This document shows positions 54,478 to 63,103 of a DNA stretch of 64,000 nucleotides, piece by piece. Every line of letters begins with the position of its first letter. Position 1 is the first letter of the stretch. Source of the DNA: CAVRUD01 sp963724285 (GTDB lineage: Bacteria > Chloroflexota > Chloroflexia > Thermomicrobiales > UBA6265); the NCBI GenBank assembly GCA_963724285.1, contig CAVRUD010000016.1:1-64000 (forward strand), given 5' to 3'. Position numbers and translations under genes: made by a program. A model generated the notes under the pieces. The model was not told the DNA's origin and ran no database searches. It worked only from the letters and a program-made list of their open reading frames with translations.

Positions 54478-54807
54478 CCGTTATTTGCAGGCGTTCGTGC
54501 GCCTCGACGATGCCGATGAATCGTACGCTCACATTTCGGCCTTCAGCGCGGATCGCGATGTGTCCCATAAACGGGAAGCATGGACGTCAGCTGACCTCCA
54601 CCTGACCGAATATGTCCTGCTTGATGGTGCGCGACTTGTGGGCGGGTCAGGCGAATGGGTTGCTCCCCATCCCCAAGATTTCTGATTTGGAGCAAGGGAA
54701 GAACCCCGGAAGAACGATGCCCCAAGGTTGCATCTTGAGAGCCGCCCGAGCCCGATTGCTCGCTGGGCGGTCCAATCACAATTTGTCGCCAAGGAGCTAC
54801 GTCACCG
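54478..54807. other. 330-base gap without a recognised gene
   Basis: A 66-codon open frame at 54485-54685 has no family resemblance and no ribosome site. A GCCGCCCGAGCCCGATTGCT hairpin-like stretch near 54742 is imperfect. Confidence 0.4.
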
Positions 54808-55524
54808 ATGACCACCCTGACCGCAACCCGGCCCGCTTCCTCGCCGGTCTCCACTTCTCCCACTCAGACGGCACGTCGCCCAACGACCTTCAACCCGAAG
54901 GCACCCACCTGGCTCAAGGATCTGACGTTCGACGAGGTCAAGCCCGCGGACTTTGCGCAGGTGATCGGTCTGCTGGGACGCGGAATGCGCGACAACCCGG
55001 CCCACATCGCCGCGTTAGGCGCGGATCCCGAGGTCCGGCTCCGGCGCATCCAGCGGTTGTTCGGCGGTGTCCTCGGCTCCGGGATGGAGATCCAGCTCAC
55101 CGCGGCGCGCCGTCCGGACGGCGTCATCGTCGGTGTCTGCGGCAAAGCCGCCCCGGGCGCTTGCCAGCCCAGATTCACCACGAAGCTCAAGTTGCTGCCC
55201 GTCGTGTTTGCCAATGGGCCGCGGGCCGGCCTGCGGACCATGCGCTGGATGGGAGTCTGGGCGAAGCGTGACCTGCCGGAGCGTCACTGGCACCTCGGGC
55301 CGGTCGCGATCGACGCCGAGTACCAGGGGTTCGGTATCGGCACCGCCTTGATGATCCGATTCTGCGCCGAGATGGACGCCGCCGGGGAGGTCGCCTACCT
55401 GGAAACCGACAAGCCGATCAACGTCCGCTTCTACGAGCGGTTCGGCTTCGAGACGGTTGGCGAGCAACCCGTCCTGGGCACCACGAACTGGTTCATGCGC
55501 CGCGCCCCGCGCCCGGTCAACTAG
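54808..55524 (+). CDS. GNAT-family N-acetyltransferase
   Basis: A 238-residue GNAT. HWHLGPVAIDAEYQGFGIGT holds motif A (Q/RxxGxG/A, here QGFGIG), and ETDKPINVRFYERFGFETVG is motif B. The first 35 residues are a Thr/Ser/Pro-rich extension. CAAGGAG precedes ATG 54808. The substrate is unknown. Confidence 0.87.
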   Translation: MTTLTATRPASSPVSTSPTQTARRPTTFNPKAPTWLKDLTFDEVKPADFAQVIGLLGRGMRDNPAHIAALGADPEVRLRRIQRLFGGVLGSGMEIQLTAARRPDGVIVGVCGKAAPGACQPRFTTKLKLLPVVFANGPRAGLRTMRWMGVWAKRDLPERHWHLGPVAIDAEYQGFGIGTALMIRFCAEMDAAGEVAYLETDKPINVRFYERFGFETVGEQPVLGTTNWFMRRAPRPVN

Positions 55525-55705
55525 CGACGATCGATCCGCGATCGCAATCTCCTCCCATTCTGAGAGAAGGCCCGCAACGTGTCGAACGTAGCGGGTCCTC
55601 GCTGTGCACGCGGCCTGGCCTGAAACGGCGCGATGAATCGATTTATCGCGCCCCGACGGTGGGCGATTGGATCTCCTGCGGCACGGGCGGGGTCTACGGC
55701 GGACA

Positions 55706-55721
55706 GGTAGGTAGACCTACC
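55706..55721. promoter_or_regulatory. GGTAGGT-AG-ACCTACC palindrome
   Basis: A perfect 7-bp inverted repeat with a 2-base centre, 285 bases before the multicopper oxidase start. Symmetry of this size suggests an operator. It does not match a well-known copper operator consensus. Confidence 0.3.
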
Positions 55722-55889
55722 ACCGCTGGACATCGGTAGGAAATGCGTACATCTGCTGATGCGCGCGCCAGGCCGCGAGGGCATGATTGAAACACAGACA
55801 TCCGGCCTAGCCCGTTCGGGACGGCAGGCCCCCGAGACCTGATGCCTCGTGGCGGCGTTGGCCTGCTTCGGCGTGCGCCTGGGAGCGAA

Positions 55890-55917
55890 AACCTTCTGGG
55901 AAGAATCAGGGAAGGTT
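55890..55917. promoter_or_regulatory. AACCTTC...GAAGGTT inverted repeat before the multicopper oxidase
   Basis: Seven-base arms separated by 14 bases, about 90 bases upstream of ATG 56006. The half-site resembles MerR/CueR-type ACCTTCC half-sites, but the spacing is wider than usual and no regulator gene is linked. Confidence 0.3.
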
Positions 55918-56005
55918 GTTCTCCGATGATGTCGTCGCGACAGACAAACCGGCCCACCAGCGCATAGCGCCGGTCACAAGGACCTAGACGAACGAAGGAT
56001 TCCTG

Positions 56006-57509
56006 ATGAACGGTTCTCCGATCAAAAACCTGCGCCGCCTCTGGATCCGGCGCTCCACGCGGCGCGCTGGCTTCGCGCTCGCCCTGCTCGGCGTCGCCGT
56101 GGCGATCTTCGCCTGGGTGCCGCTGACCCCGCGCCGCCGACGACGAGTACGAGCCCCAGCTCCGGGAGTTCACCCTGACCGCCTCCGAGATCGACTGGGA
56201 GTTCCAGCCGGGGACGGTCGTCAAGGCCTGGGCCTACAACAACACCCTGCCCGGCCCGGAGCTCCGCGTCAAAGAAGGCGACACCGTCCGCATCACCCTC
56301 GTCAACAACCTGCCGGTCCCGACCACCACCCACTGGCACGGTCTCAACGTTCCGCCGGAGATGGACGGCCCCGCCGGCCTCAACCAGGCCCCGGTCGAGC
56401 CGGGCCACGAGTTCGTCTACGAGTTCGAGGCCACCGAGACCGGCACCCGCTGGTACCACTCCCACACCGACGTCGCCACCCAGGTCATGCTCGGCCTGTA
56501 CGGCTCCCTGATCGTCGAGCCGAAGGACGGCGAAATCGAGCAGACCGACCGAGACTACACCTACGTCCTCTCCGAATGGGACCTGGAACTGACCCCGGAC
56601 GTCGCCACCGGCAAGGCCCCGCGGGGTCCGCGTGATTCCCAGCTCCGCGGCGGCGAGCTCGGCACGGACATCTTCCTGTTGAACGGCAAGACCCACGAGG
56701 CGATCCCGCCGATCGTGGTCTCGACCGGAGATTCGGTCCGGATCCGGCTGATCAACGCCGGCACCGTGGCCCACCCATTCCACACCCACGGCCACTCGTT
56801 CCGGATCGTCGCGACCGACGGGAACCCGGTGCCGCGCGAGGCGCAACTGACGAAGGACACCGTCTGGATCGCCCCGGGCGAGCGCTACGACATCATCTTC
56901 GAGGCCAACAATCCAGGAGTCTGGATGGCCCACTGCCACATCGAGAACCACGCCGCCAACGGCATGATGACCGTGATCCAGTACGAGGGCGTCCTCCCGA
57001 CCGGCCCGCTGGCGGAGATCTGGAATATCACCCCGGCGACGACCAACCCCGAGGAGGCCGCCGCCGCGAGCGACGCCTACGCCGGAATGCACGCCGGCCA
57101 CCAGATGCCGGCCGAGGCCAGCCCGGCGGCCGACGAGACAACCCCGGTTACCGCGGCGGAGACGCCCGCCACCCAGACCGACCAGCCCGCCCAATCGAGC
57201 GACGCGGCCCAGACACCGGTCGAGTCCGACGGCGGCGTTGTCGCCGGGGCGAACGAGGTCACGATCGCAATGAACGACGACCGCTTCGGACCGGCCAAAG
57301 TCGAGATTACGGCCGGGACGACGGTCACCTGGGTCAACCAGGGCGCCAACACCCACAGCGTCGCCTCCCTCGACGGCAGCTTCTCCTCCGTCGCGGTATT
57401 GCCCGGCGAATCCTTCTCCTATACCTATGAGACCCCGGGCGAATTCGGCTTCATCTGCAAGCACCACGCCCGCCAGGGCATGACCGGCAAGGTTGTCGTC
57501 ACCCCATGA
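56006..57509 (+). pseudogene. Two-domain multicopper oxidase fused to a plastocyanin-like domain; +1 shift near 56132
   Basis: ATG 56006 starts an export signal (STRRAGFALALLGVAVAIFA). A net +1 change at about 56131-56133 then shifts to the main frame, DDEYEPQLREFTLTASEIDW. The copper motifs are HWHGLNVP, WYHSHTDVATQVMLGLYG, HPFHTHGHSFRI and AHCHIENHAANGMM, giving type 1-3 sites in a two-domain oxidase of about 350 residues. After an Ala/Thr/Pro linker a cupredoxin domain follows (VTWVNQGANTHSVASLDG; FGFICKHHARQGMTGKVVV) with its own His-Cys-His-Met site. One base removed restores the signal-to-domain fusion. Confidence 0.85.
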
Positions 57510-57679
57510 TCCGGAGCGTGGATCGCACAGCGCGATCCAGGACCGGAAAGGAGGCCCGTCTATCGCGCACCGTGATCTGAAGAATCGGCGTCGACTCTCC
57601 TCATCCTTGCGAACCCGACCTCAAAGAACCAGTTCAACTCACCACCATCACGCATGACGAACCAGCACGAGGAGCTTTT

Positions 57680-58882
57680 ATGAACTTCGAGACGATCGAA
57701 ACCGTCAACCAGATGCTGCGCAAGGTCCAGACCGGTCAGATGTCCCGGCGTCAGATGCTTCGCGGCCTCGGTGCCCTCGGCATCGCCGGCGCCGGACTGG
57801 CCGCCCTCGGCCGCCGCGGCGCATTCGCCCACCAGGAAGCCTCGCCGGCAGCCGCCACCCCGGCCGTTGGCCCCCAAGCCGATGGCTCGACGCTCTGGCG
57901 GGTCAAGGTCGGTGACATGCGGATGGACGCTCCGATCGAGCTCCACGCGTACTTCCCGGGCGACATCACCGTCGCGGTCGGCGATTCGGTTTGGTTCGAT
58001 TTCGGCCAGATGCCGATGTTCCACACCGTGACCTTCCCATCCGGCGGCGAAGTTCCGGCCCTGCTCATCCCGGATCCCGAAGTCCCGGCCGATGCCACCC
58101 CAGCCGGTCCGCCGAAACTGATCCTCAACCCGCAGATGGTCTTCCCAGCCGGCGGCCCCGATTACGACGGCTCCACCTACACCAATTCCGGCGTCGACGT
58201 CTTCCGTGATCCCGCGCAGCCATTCATCCTGAAGTTCACCACGGAAGGCAGCTTCGATTACCTCTGCATCCCGCACCAGTCGGTCATGCAGGCCAAGGTG
58301 AACGTGGTCGCCGCTGGCGGCACCCTGCCGATGGACCAGGCCGCCTACGATGCCGCCGCGGCCGAGCAGATTGCCGCGCTGTACGCTCAAGGCGAGGCCG
58401 AAATTGCGACCTACGCCGAGCCGGTTGCGACCGAGCGCGAGGACGGCACCACCCTCTGGGAGGTCACCGTCGGTGCCGGTGGCGCGACCCAGGTCCGGGT
58501 CCAGGCGTTCCTCCCAACGGAGTTCACCATCGCCGCGGGCGACACCGTCCGCTGGGTCAATCGCTCCGAGGGCGAGCCGCATACGGTTACCCTGGTCGGC
58601 TCCGATACGGAGCCGCCGGAAGATGCGATCGTCGAGCAGTTCGCCGACGGCAGCCCCAAGATCGTCCAGAACATGCAGACCTTCCTTCCCCAGGGAGGAA
58701 GCACCTTCTCCGGCACCGGCTACGCCAACTCCGGCTTCACGGGCATCCCGCAGCTCGGCCTGCCAATGGAGTATGAGCTGACCTTCGACACGCCGGGCGA
58801 TTACATCCCCTACTGCGCGCTGCACGGCAGCGCCAACGGCGAGCGCATGGCCAGCAAGCTGACCGTCACCCCGAAGGCGTAA
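57680..58882 (+). CDS. Tat-exported double cupredoxin
   Basis: A 400-residue protein. The twin-arginine signal MSRRQMLRGLGALGIAGAGL is at about residues 21-40. Two tandem cupredoxin domains follow, each with a blue-copper set: FHTVTF plus YLCIPHQSVMQAKV in the first, and PHTVTL plus YCALHGSANGERMASKL in the second (His, Cys, His, Met). Tat export suggests folding with copper before transport. It starts 170 bases after the multicopper oxidase and probably serves as its electron donor or acceptor; that pairing is inferred from position. Confidence 0.85.
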   Translation: MNFETIETVNQMLRKVQTGQMSRRQMLRGLGALGIAGAGLAALGRRGAFAHQEASPAAATPAVGPQADGSTLWRVKVGDMRMDAPIELHAYFPGDITVAVGDSVWFDFGQMPMFHTVTFPSGGEVPALLIPDPEVPADATPAGPPKLILNPQMVFPAGGPDYDGSTYTNSGVDVFRDPAQPFILKFTTEGSFDYLCIPHQSVMQAKVNVVAAGGTLPMDQAAYDAAAAEQIAALYAQGEAEIATYAEPVATEREDGTTLWEVTVGAGGATQVRVQAFLPTEFTIAAGDTVRWVNRSEGEPHTVTLVGSDTEPPEDAIVEQFADGSPKIVQNMQTFLPQGGSTFSGTGYANSGFTGIPQLGLPMEYELTFDTPGDYIPYCALHGSANGERMASKLTVTPKA

Positions 58883-58914
58883 CCCGCACGTTCCACAACG
58901 CATCGCCCCTGAAT

Positions 58915-58950
58915 GCGGCGCCCGCCCCGGATATCCGGGGCGGGCGCCGC
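58915..58950. terminator. Perfect 36-base palindrome after the double cupredoxin
   Basis: GCGGCGCCCGCCCCGGAT is followed at once by its exact reverse complement. This 18-bp stem 33 bases after the stop is a strong transcription terminator candidate, although no T-run follows. Confidence 0.7.
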
Positions 58951-59031
58951 GCTGTGTCACAATCCTTCTGTATAGGCGTCCTGACTCCAGGATCATTGAC
59001 TGGCGACCGTCAACGACACGGGAGTGTTTGC

Positions 59032-59430
59032 GTGGCAGACCTGAGCGACGCATTCTTGGTCCGAGCTCGGGAGAGCCTCCTCGGCGCCGAGAGCGAGTTT
59101 GTCAATGGCCGTTACAACAACGTCGCGAACCGCGCCTACTACGCCTGCTTCCAGGCGGCTATCGCGGCCCTCGTCCTCTCGGACATCCGCCCTCCGGGCG
59201 GCAAGGCCGACTGGAGCCACCAGTTCGTACAAAGTCAGTTCGAAGGTCTTCTGATTGGCCGTCGCAAGAAATACCCCTCCGCGCTCCGTAGTACCCTCCC
59301 CGAAATGAGGTTCGTTCGCCATCAAGGCGACCACAGACGCGGTCCGGTTAACCGTTCCCAAGCTTCGCGAGCACTCGAACGGGCAAACCGATTCGTCATG
59401 GCCGTCGAGCGAACAGGAGAAATCCGATGA
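59032..59430 (+). CDS. HEPN-domain protein
   Basis: A 132-residue helical protein from GTG 59032. RARESLLGAESEFVNGRYNN and NRAYYACFQAAIAALVL form the HEPN core. At the position where many relatives have a His (RAYYAxFH) this one has Gln41. A later RHQGDH (Arg95 to His100) fits the RX4-6H motif of HEPN RNases. Its stop overlaps the next gene (ATGA), so the two act as a pair, as in toxin-antitoxin modules. No nucleotidyltransferase partner is present. Confidence 0.78.
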   Translation: MADLSDAFLVRARESLLGAESEFVNGRYNNVANRAYYACFQAAIAALVLSDIRPPGGKADWSHQFVQSQFEGLLIGRRKKYPSALRSTLPEMRFVRHQGDHRRGPVNRSQASRALERANRFVMAVERTGEIR

Positions 59431-59789
59431 ACGACGACGAACTCATGCCCGACATGATCGAACCAAATCTTGACGACCCTCGGATCCAAGCGGCTCTCGA
59501 AGAGCTCCAGGCGATGATCCTGGCGAAGTTCCCGGCCGCAACGTTCGACGCGTACCTGGGTCCAGATTTGGACGGGATCTGGCTCGCGGCGACGGTAGAT
59601 GTCGATGATCTGGACGAGGTCACGGACGTTGTCATCTCTCGAATCGTCGACATGCAAGTCGACGAAGGCCTTCCCGTCAATGTCGTCGGCGATTGGCCTC
59701 CCGAGCGCCTTCACGCGTACATCCAAGCGGAGAAGGCCAAGCTGGCTCCGCTCGAACCGGCGGAACCGGCACCGTCCCTCACCGCATAG
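59427..59789 (+). CDS. Acidic protein, partner of the HEPN gene
   Basis: A 120-residue, strongly acidic protein. PRIQAALEELQAMILAKFPA and FDAYLGPDLDGIWLAATVDV suggest an alpha/beta fold, followed by TDVVISRIVDMQVDEGLPVN. Similar small proteins occur next to HEPN genes in Chloroflexota and Cyanobacteria as far as I recall, without a known function. The ATGA overlap implies tightly coupled expression. An antitoxin-like role is plausible but not shown. Confidence 0.65.
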   Translation: MNDDELMPDMIEPNLDDPRIQAALEELQAMILAKFPAATFDAYLGPDLDGIWLAATVDVDDLDEVTDVVISRIVDMQVDEGLPVNVVGDWPPERLHAYIQAEKAKLAPLEPAEPAPSLTA

Positions 59790-59818
59790 CGACCGCGGGC
59801 GCTCACCATTCCGCCGAT

Positions 59819-60124
59819 CTAGTCCGACGGCGGCGTCCACCCCTCGATCGCCGAGATGAAGTGGGTTCGGGCGTATTTCTGCCGGAGCGGGATGATTGCC
59901 TGGTATTCGGGCGAGGCGAACCAGGCCTTTGCCTGTTCCACGCTGGGGAACTCGATCAGAACGATGCGATGCGGCTCCCAGTTGCCCTCCAGGGTGTCGT
60001 TGGCGCCGGCGCGGACGATGAACTTGCCGCCAAACGGCGCCAACGTTCCCGGCACCTGGGCGGTGTACGCCTTGTATCCCTCCGGATCATGGACTTCGAC
60101 GTTGCCGAGGATATAGCCAGCCAC
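59819..60124 (-). CDS. DUF1330 protein
   Basis: A 101-residue dimeric alpha/beta-barrel-type protein: AGYILGNVEVHDPEGYKAYT at the N-terminus and IVLIEFPSVEQAKAWFASPE near residue 54 are typical of DUF1330. The function is unknown. GTG 60124 follows AAAGGAG. Convergent with the HEPN pair. Confidence 0.88.
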   Translation of the reverse strand: MAGYILGNVEVHDPEGYKAYTAQVPGTLAPFGGKFIVRAGANDTLEGNWEPHRIVLIEFPSVEQAKAWFASPEYQAIIPLRQKYARTHFISAIEGWTPPSD

Positions 60125-60234
60125 AGGACCGCTCCTTTCTTCAATCGAATCGCTGATCTTTTCGGCGGGGAAACGGTCGCGTAGGATGCGCGACAGAACT
60201 ATTCGCCCTGCGCAAAGATCGGAGTTCGACTACG

Positions 60235-62853
60235 ATGCGCTCTCCGTCCTCCCCCCATCTTATGCCGTTGTCGCTTGAGGCGGTATTCAATGCCGACCGC
60301 GCCAAGCTCGACGGCGGGTTGGCACCCCAGGGTCATGCGGACAAGTACTGGGATGGCAGCAGCTACTACGGCGATCAAACGTACCGGGGCATCCCATTCA
60401 AGCTCGGCGAAAAGGGGAAACCGAACGTCCTCCTTCTCTCGCCCGGCCAGGGCGAGGTCCGGATCGATACCGGCAACCTGATGGCCACGTTCGTGGTCTT
60501 TGTCCACGCCGTCGAAAACCACCCACCCCACGACCCGTTCGAGCCCTTCCCATACGGCGGCGTCCAGGGCGGCAATCTGGTCGGAGGGTGGGTATCCGAT
60601 TACGTGCTCCAGTATGCCGACGGCGAGACAGCCGAGACCCGCATCGCCCGCCGCTTTGCGATCCAGCAACGCTACTTTACCTGGGGCGCCAGTCCGTTCG
60701 CGGCGATGCCCGCGCTCGGACCGGCGGTCTTCACCACGGCGAGCGAAGATCGCGTCCTCGGTCGTATCTCCCGCGATACCGCCGGCGAGGTCGAGTGCCG
60801 TGCCGACGCCCGCCGCCTGATGGGCGATGAAAACCTCTGGCTCTACGCCCTGCCGAATCCTCGTCCCGAGATCCCTATCGAAGCGCTCGTACTCCGGCCC
60901 CGGGAAGAGCGCTCCGTCATCTACGGCATCTCGACCACCACGTTACCGGACCATCCCCTGCGCCTGGGCACGCGCCAGAAACTCATCCTCTCCCTGCCGG
61001 AGGGCGTGCAACTCAACGACCTGGGCGAACTTGACACCGACTATCGCAGTCCGGTGATCGGCATCGACCTCGGCACGGTGATTTCCGCCCGCCAGACACT
61101 GACCTACGACCGGGAACGCTGGCTGAGCCAGGATCCGAACGTCCAACCCGCCGCCGAAACCCAGAGCGTCGTGGTCGAGTATGCCGCTCACCCTCAAGCG
61201 AAGCTCTACGTCGCCACCGGGCCGGATTCCGTCCTGGCCAGCGACCTGCCGTCCGCACCGGGCGGACCGCACGGCGACCTCAACCTGCAGGCGGTCGAGG
61301 CGGCCGACCGTCCGGTGACGATCCGCGTGCTCGACAAGGCGACCGGCCAGCCGGTCCCCGTCCGGATCCACATGCACGGCGTCGCCGGGGAGTACCTGCC
61401 GCCACGCGGTAACCACCGCAAGGTCAACCCGTTCTGGTTCGAAGACAACTACGGCGAGTTCGTCAACGGCCGCAACCAGTACGCCTACATCTCCGGCGAA
61501 TGCATCGCCGATCTGCCTTTGGGGACGGTTTACGTCGAGATCAGCCGCGGCTACGAGATCGAGCCGATCAGGACCGCGGTCCAAGTGGGGGCCTACACCG
61601 ACGCGCTGACCTTCGAGCTGGAGAAGCGCCTGCCCTGGCGGGAGCGCGGCTGGGTGACGGCCGATACCCACGTCCACTTCCTCAGCCCGACCACCGCCCT
61701 GCTGGAGGGCGCGGCCGAGGGCGTCAACGTCGTCAACCTGCTCGCCAGCCAGTGGGGCGAGATGTTCAGCAACGTCACCGACTTCGACGGCCGCACCACC
61801 CTTGGCGCCCGCGACTTCGGCGGCGACGGCGAGTTCCTGGTCCGGGTCGGAACCGAGAACCGGATGCAGGTCCTCGGCCACATCTCCCTGCTCGGTTACA
61901 ACGGCCCGATGATCCATCCGCTCTGCACGGGCGGCCCGGACGAATCCGCGATCGGCGACCCGCAGGAAGTCACGATGGCGGAATGGGCCAGCCGCTGCAT
62001 CGAGCAGGGCGGCCTGGTCGTCATGCCGCACGGCCCCAACCCGAACGCCGAGCGGGCGGCGGATATCGTCCTCGGTCTGATCCACGCGATCGAGATGATG
62101 ACCTTCAACCCCTTCGATGCCCAGATCAATGCCTTCGGTCTGGCAGATTGGTACCGCTACCAGAACCTGGGCTACCAGATTCCCCTCAGCGGCGGTTCCG
62201 ACAAGATGTCGGCCGCCTCGCTGCTCGGCGGAGTCCGGACCTACGCCCATCTGGGGGAGATGGACTTCTCCTACCAGGGCTGGATGGACGCGATGCGCGC
62301 CGGCAATACCTTCGTCACGGTCGGCCCGCTGATCGAGTTCGCGGTCGAGGGCAAACCTGCGGGCGGCCGGATCGAGATGCCCGCCAGCGGCGGCGTCGAG
62401 GTGACCTGGAACGTCGAATCGGTCCGCTGCCCAATCGAGAAGATCGAGGTAATCGCGGGCGGCCAGGTGGCCGATGAGGTGGCCGTCAACGCGCTCTCCC
62501 ATACCGGCCACGTCGCCGTGCCGGTGCGTGCATCGACCTGGATCGCCCTACGGGTGCGCGGCAGCCTGAGCGGCCGCCCCGGCGACATCGCCGCCCACAC
62601 GAGCGCCGTCCAGATCCTGGTCGACGGCAAGGAACTCTTTTCGACGGTCGATGCGGTCAACCTCCTGGAGCAGATCGAGGGCACCCTGGCCTACGTCGAC
62701 ACCATCGCCCCCCGCCCGGAAGCCCAGCGCTACAGGCAACTCCGCGCCACCCTGGAAACCGCCCACAACCGGATGCACAGCCGCCTCCACGCTCAGGGAG
62801 TCGCCCACCTGCACACCCCGATTCATCACCACGACGCCCACCGGGAGCACTGA
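60235..62853 (+). CDS. CehA/McbA-family metallohydrolase with His-rich tail
   Basis: An 872-residue protein. A large beta-rich N-terminal half precedes the PHP-like metallohydrolase domain: VTADTHVHFLSPTTALLEGA near residue 476 starts the metal site, followed by VVMPHGPNPNAE near 598 and IPLSGGSDKMSAASLLGG near 650. CehA/McbA proteins include carbaryl hydrolase and others of unknown substrate. There is no obvious signal peptide. The last 30 residues hold nine or more His (HLHTPIHHHDAHREH), possibly a metal-binding tail. CGGAG precedes ATG 60235. Confidence 0.82.
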   Translation: MRSPSSPHLMPLSLEAVFNADRAKLDGGLAPQGHADKYWDGSSYYGDQTYRGIPFKLGEKGKPNVLLLSPGQGEVRIDTGNLMATFVVFVHAVENHPPHDPFEPFPYGGVQGGNLVGGWVSDYVLQYADGETAETRIARRFAIQQRYFTWGASPFAAMPALGPAVFTTASEDRVLGRISRDTAGEVECRADARRLMGDENLWLYALPNPRPEIPIEALVLRPREERSVIYGISTTTLPDHPLRLGTRQKLILSLPEGVQLNDLGELDTDYRSPVIGIDLGTVISARQTLTYDRERWLSQDPNVQPAAETQSVVVEYAAHPQAKLYVATGPDSVLASDLPSAPGGPHGDLNLQAVEAADRPVTIRVLDKATGQPVPVRIHMHGVAGEYLPPRGNHRKVNPFWFEDNYGEFVNGRNQYAYISGECIADLPLGTVYVEISRGYEIEPIRTAVQVGAYTDALTFELEKRLPWRERGWVTADTHVHFLSPTTALLEGAAEGVNVVNLLASQWGEMFSNVTDFDGRTTLGARDFGGDGEFLVRVGTENRMQVLGHISLLGYNGPMIHPLCTGGPDESAIGDPQEVTMAEWASRCIEQGGLVVMPHGPNPNAERAADIVLGLIHAIEMMTFNPFDAQINAFGLADWYRYQNLGYQIPLSGGSDKMSAASLLGGVRTYAHLGEMDFSYQGWMDAMRAGNTFVTVGPLIEFAVEGKPAGGRIEMPASGGVEVTWNVESVRCPIEKIEVIAGGQVADEVAVNALSHTGHVAVPVRASTWIALRVRGSLSGRPGDIAAHTSAVQILVDGKELFSTVDAVNLLEQIEGTLAYVDTIAPRPEAQRYRQLRATLETAHNRMHSRLHAQGVAHLHTPIHHHDAHREH

Positions 62854-63103
62854 TGCGTAGGTCTGGCCGGGGCTCGAAGACTGGTCCCACACCCCGATCC
62901 ACTCGGCACGGAAGTTCGATCTCGAGGCGATGGCGGCCTTCCGCCGGTTCCAGGCGAACCCCAAGCTCCGCGAGTTGCGCATCCGCCGTTGCCTGACGGC
63001 GACGCGTCATAGTGGAGTATCCTGCCCGCACGAGCTTATCGCGGATGTCGGTGCCGGATCCCGGCGGTGACCGTCGGCCGGCGTTGTCGGCCAGGACGTG
63101 CCC

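Larger units (their letters stand above)
55525..56005. other. 480-base region upstream of the multicopper oxidase
   Basis: No gene was recognised. A hairpin (GGCCCGCAACGTGTCGAACG and AGCGGGTC) just after the GNAT gene may be a terminator. Two palindromic sites nearer the oxidase are listed separately. Confidence 0.45.

Noticed and set aside
62854..63103. Possible small gene between the metallohydrolase and the last methyltransferase
   Set aside because: A frame reading HTPIHSARKFDLEAMAAF looks protein-like but has no start, no clear family and a short length; support is insufficient.
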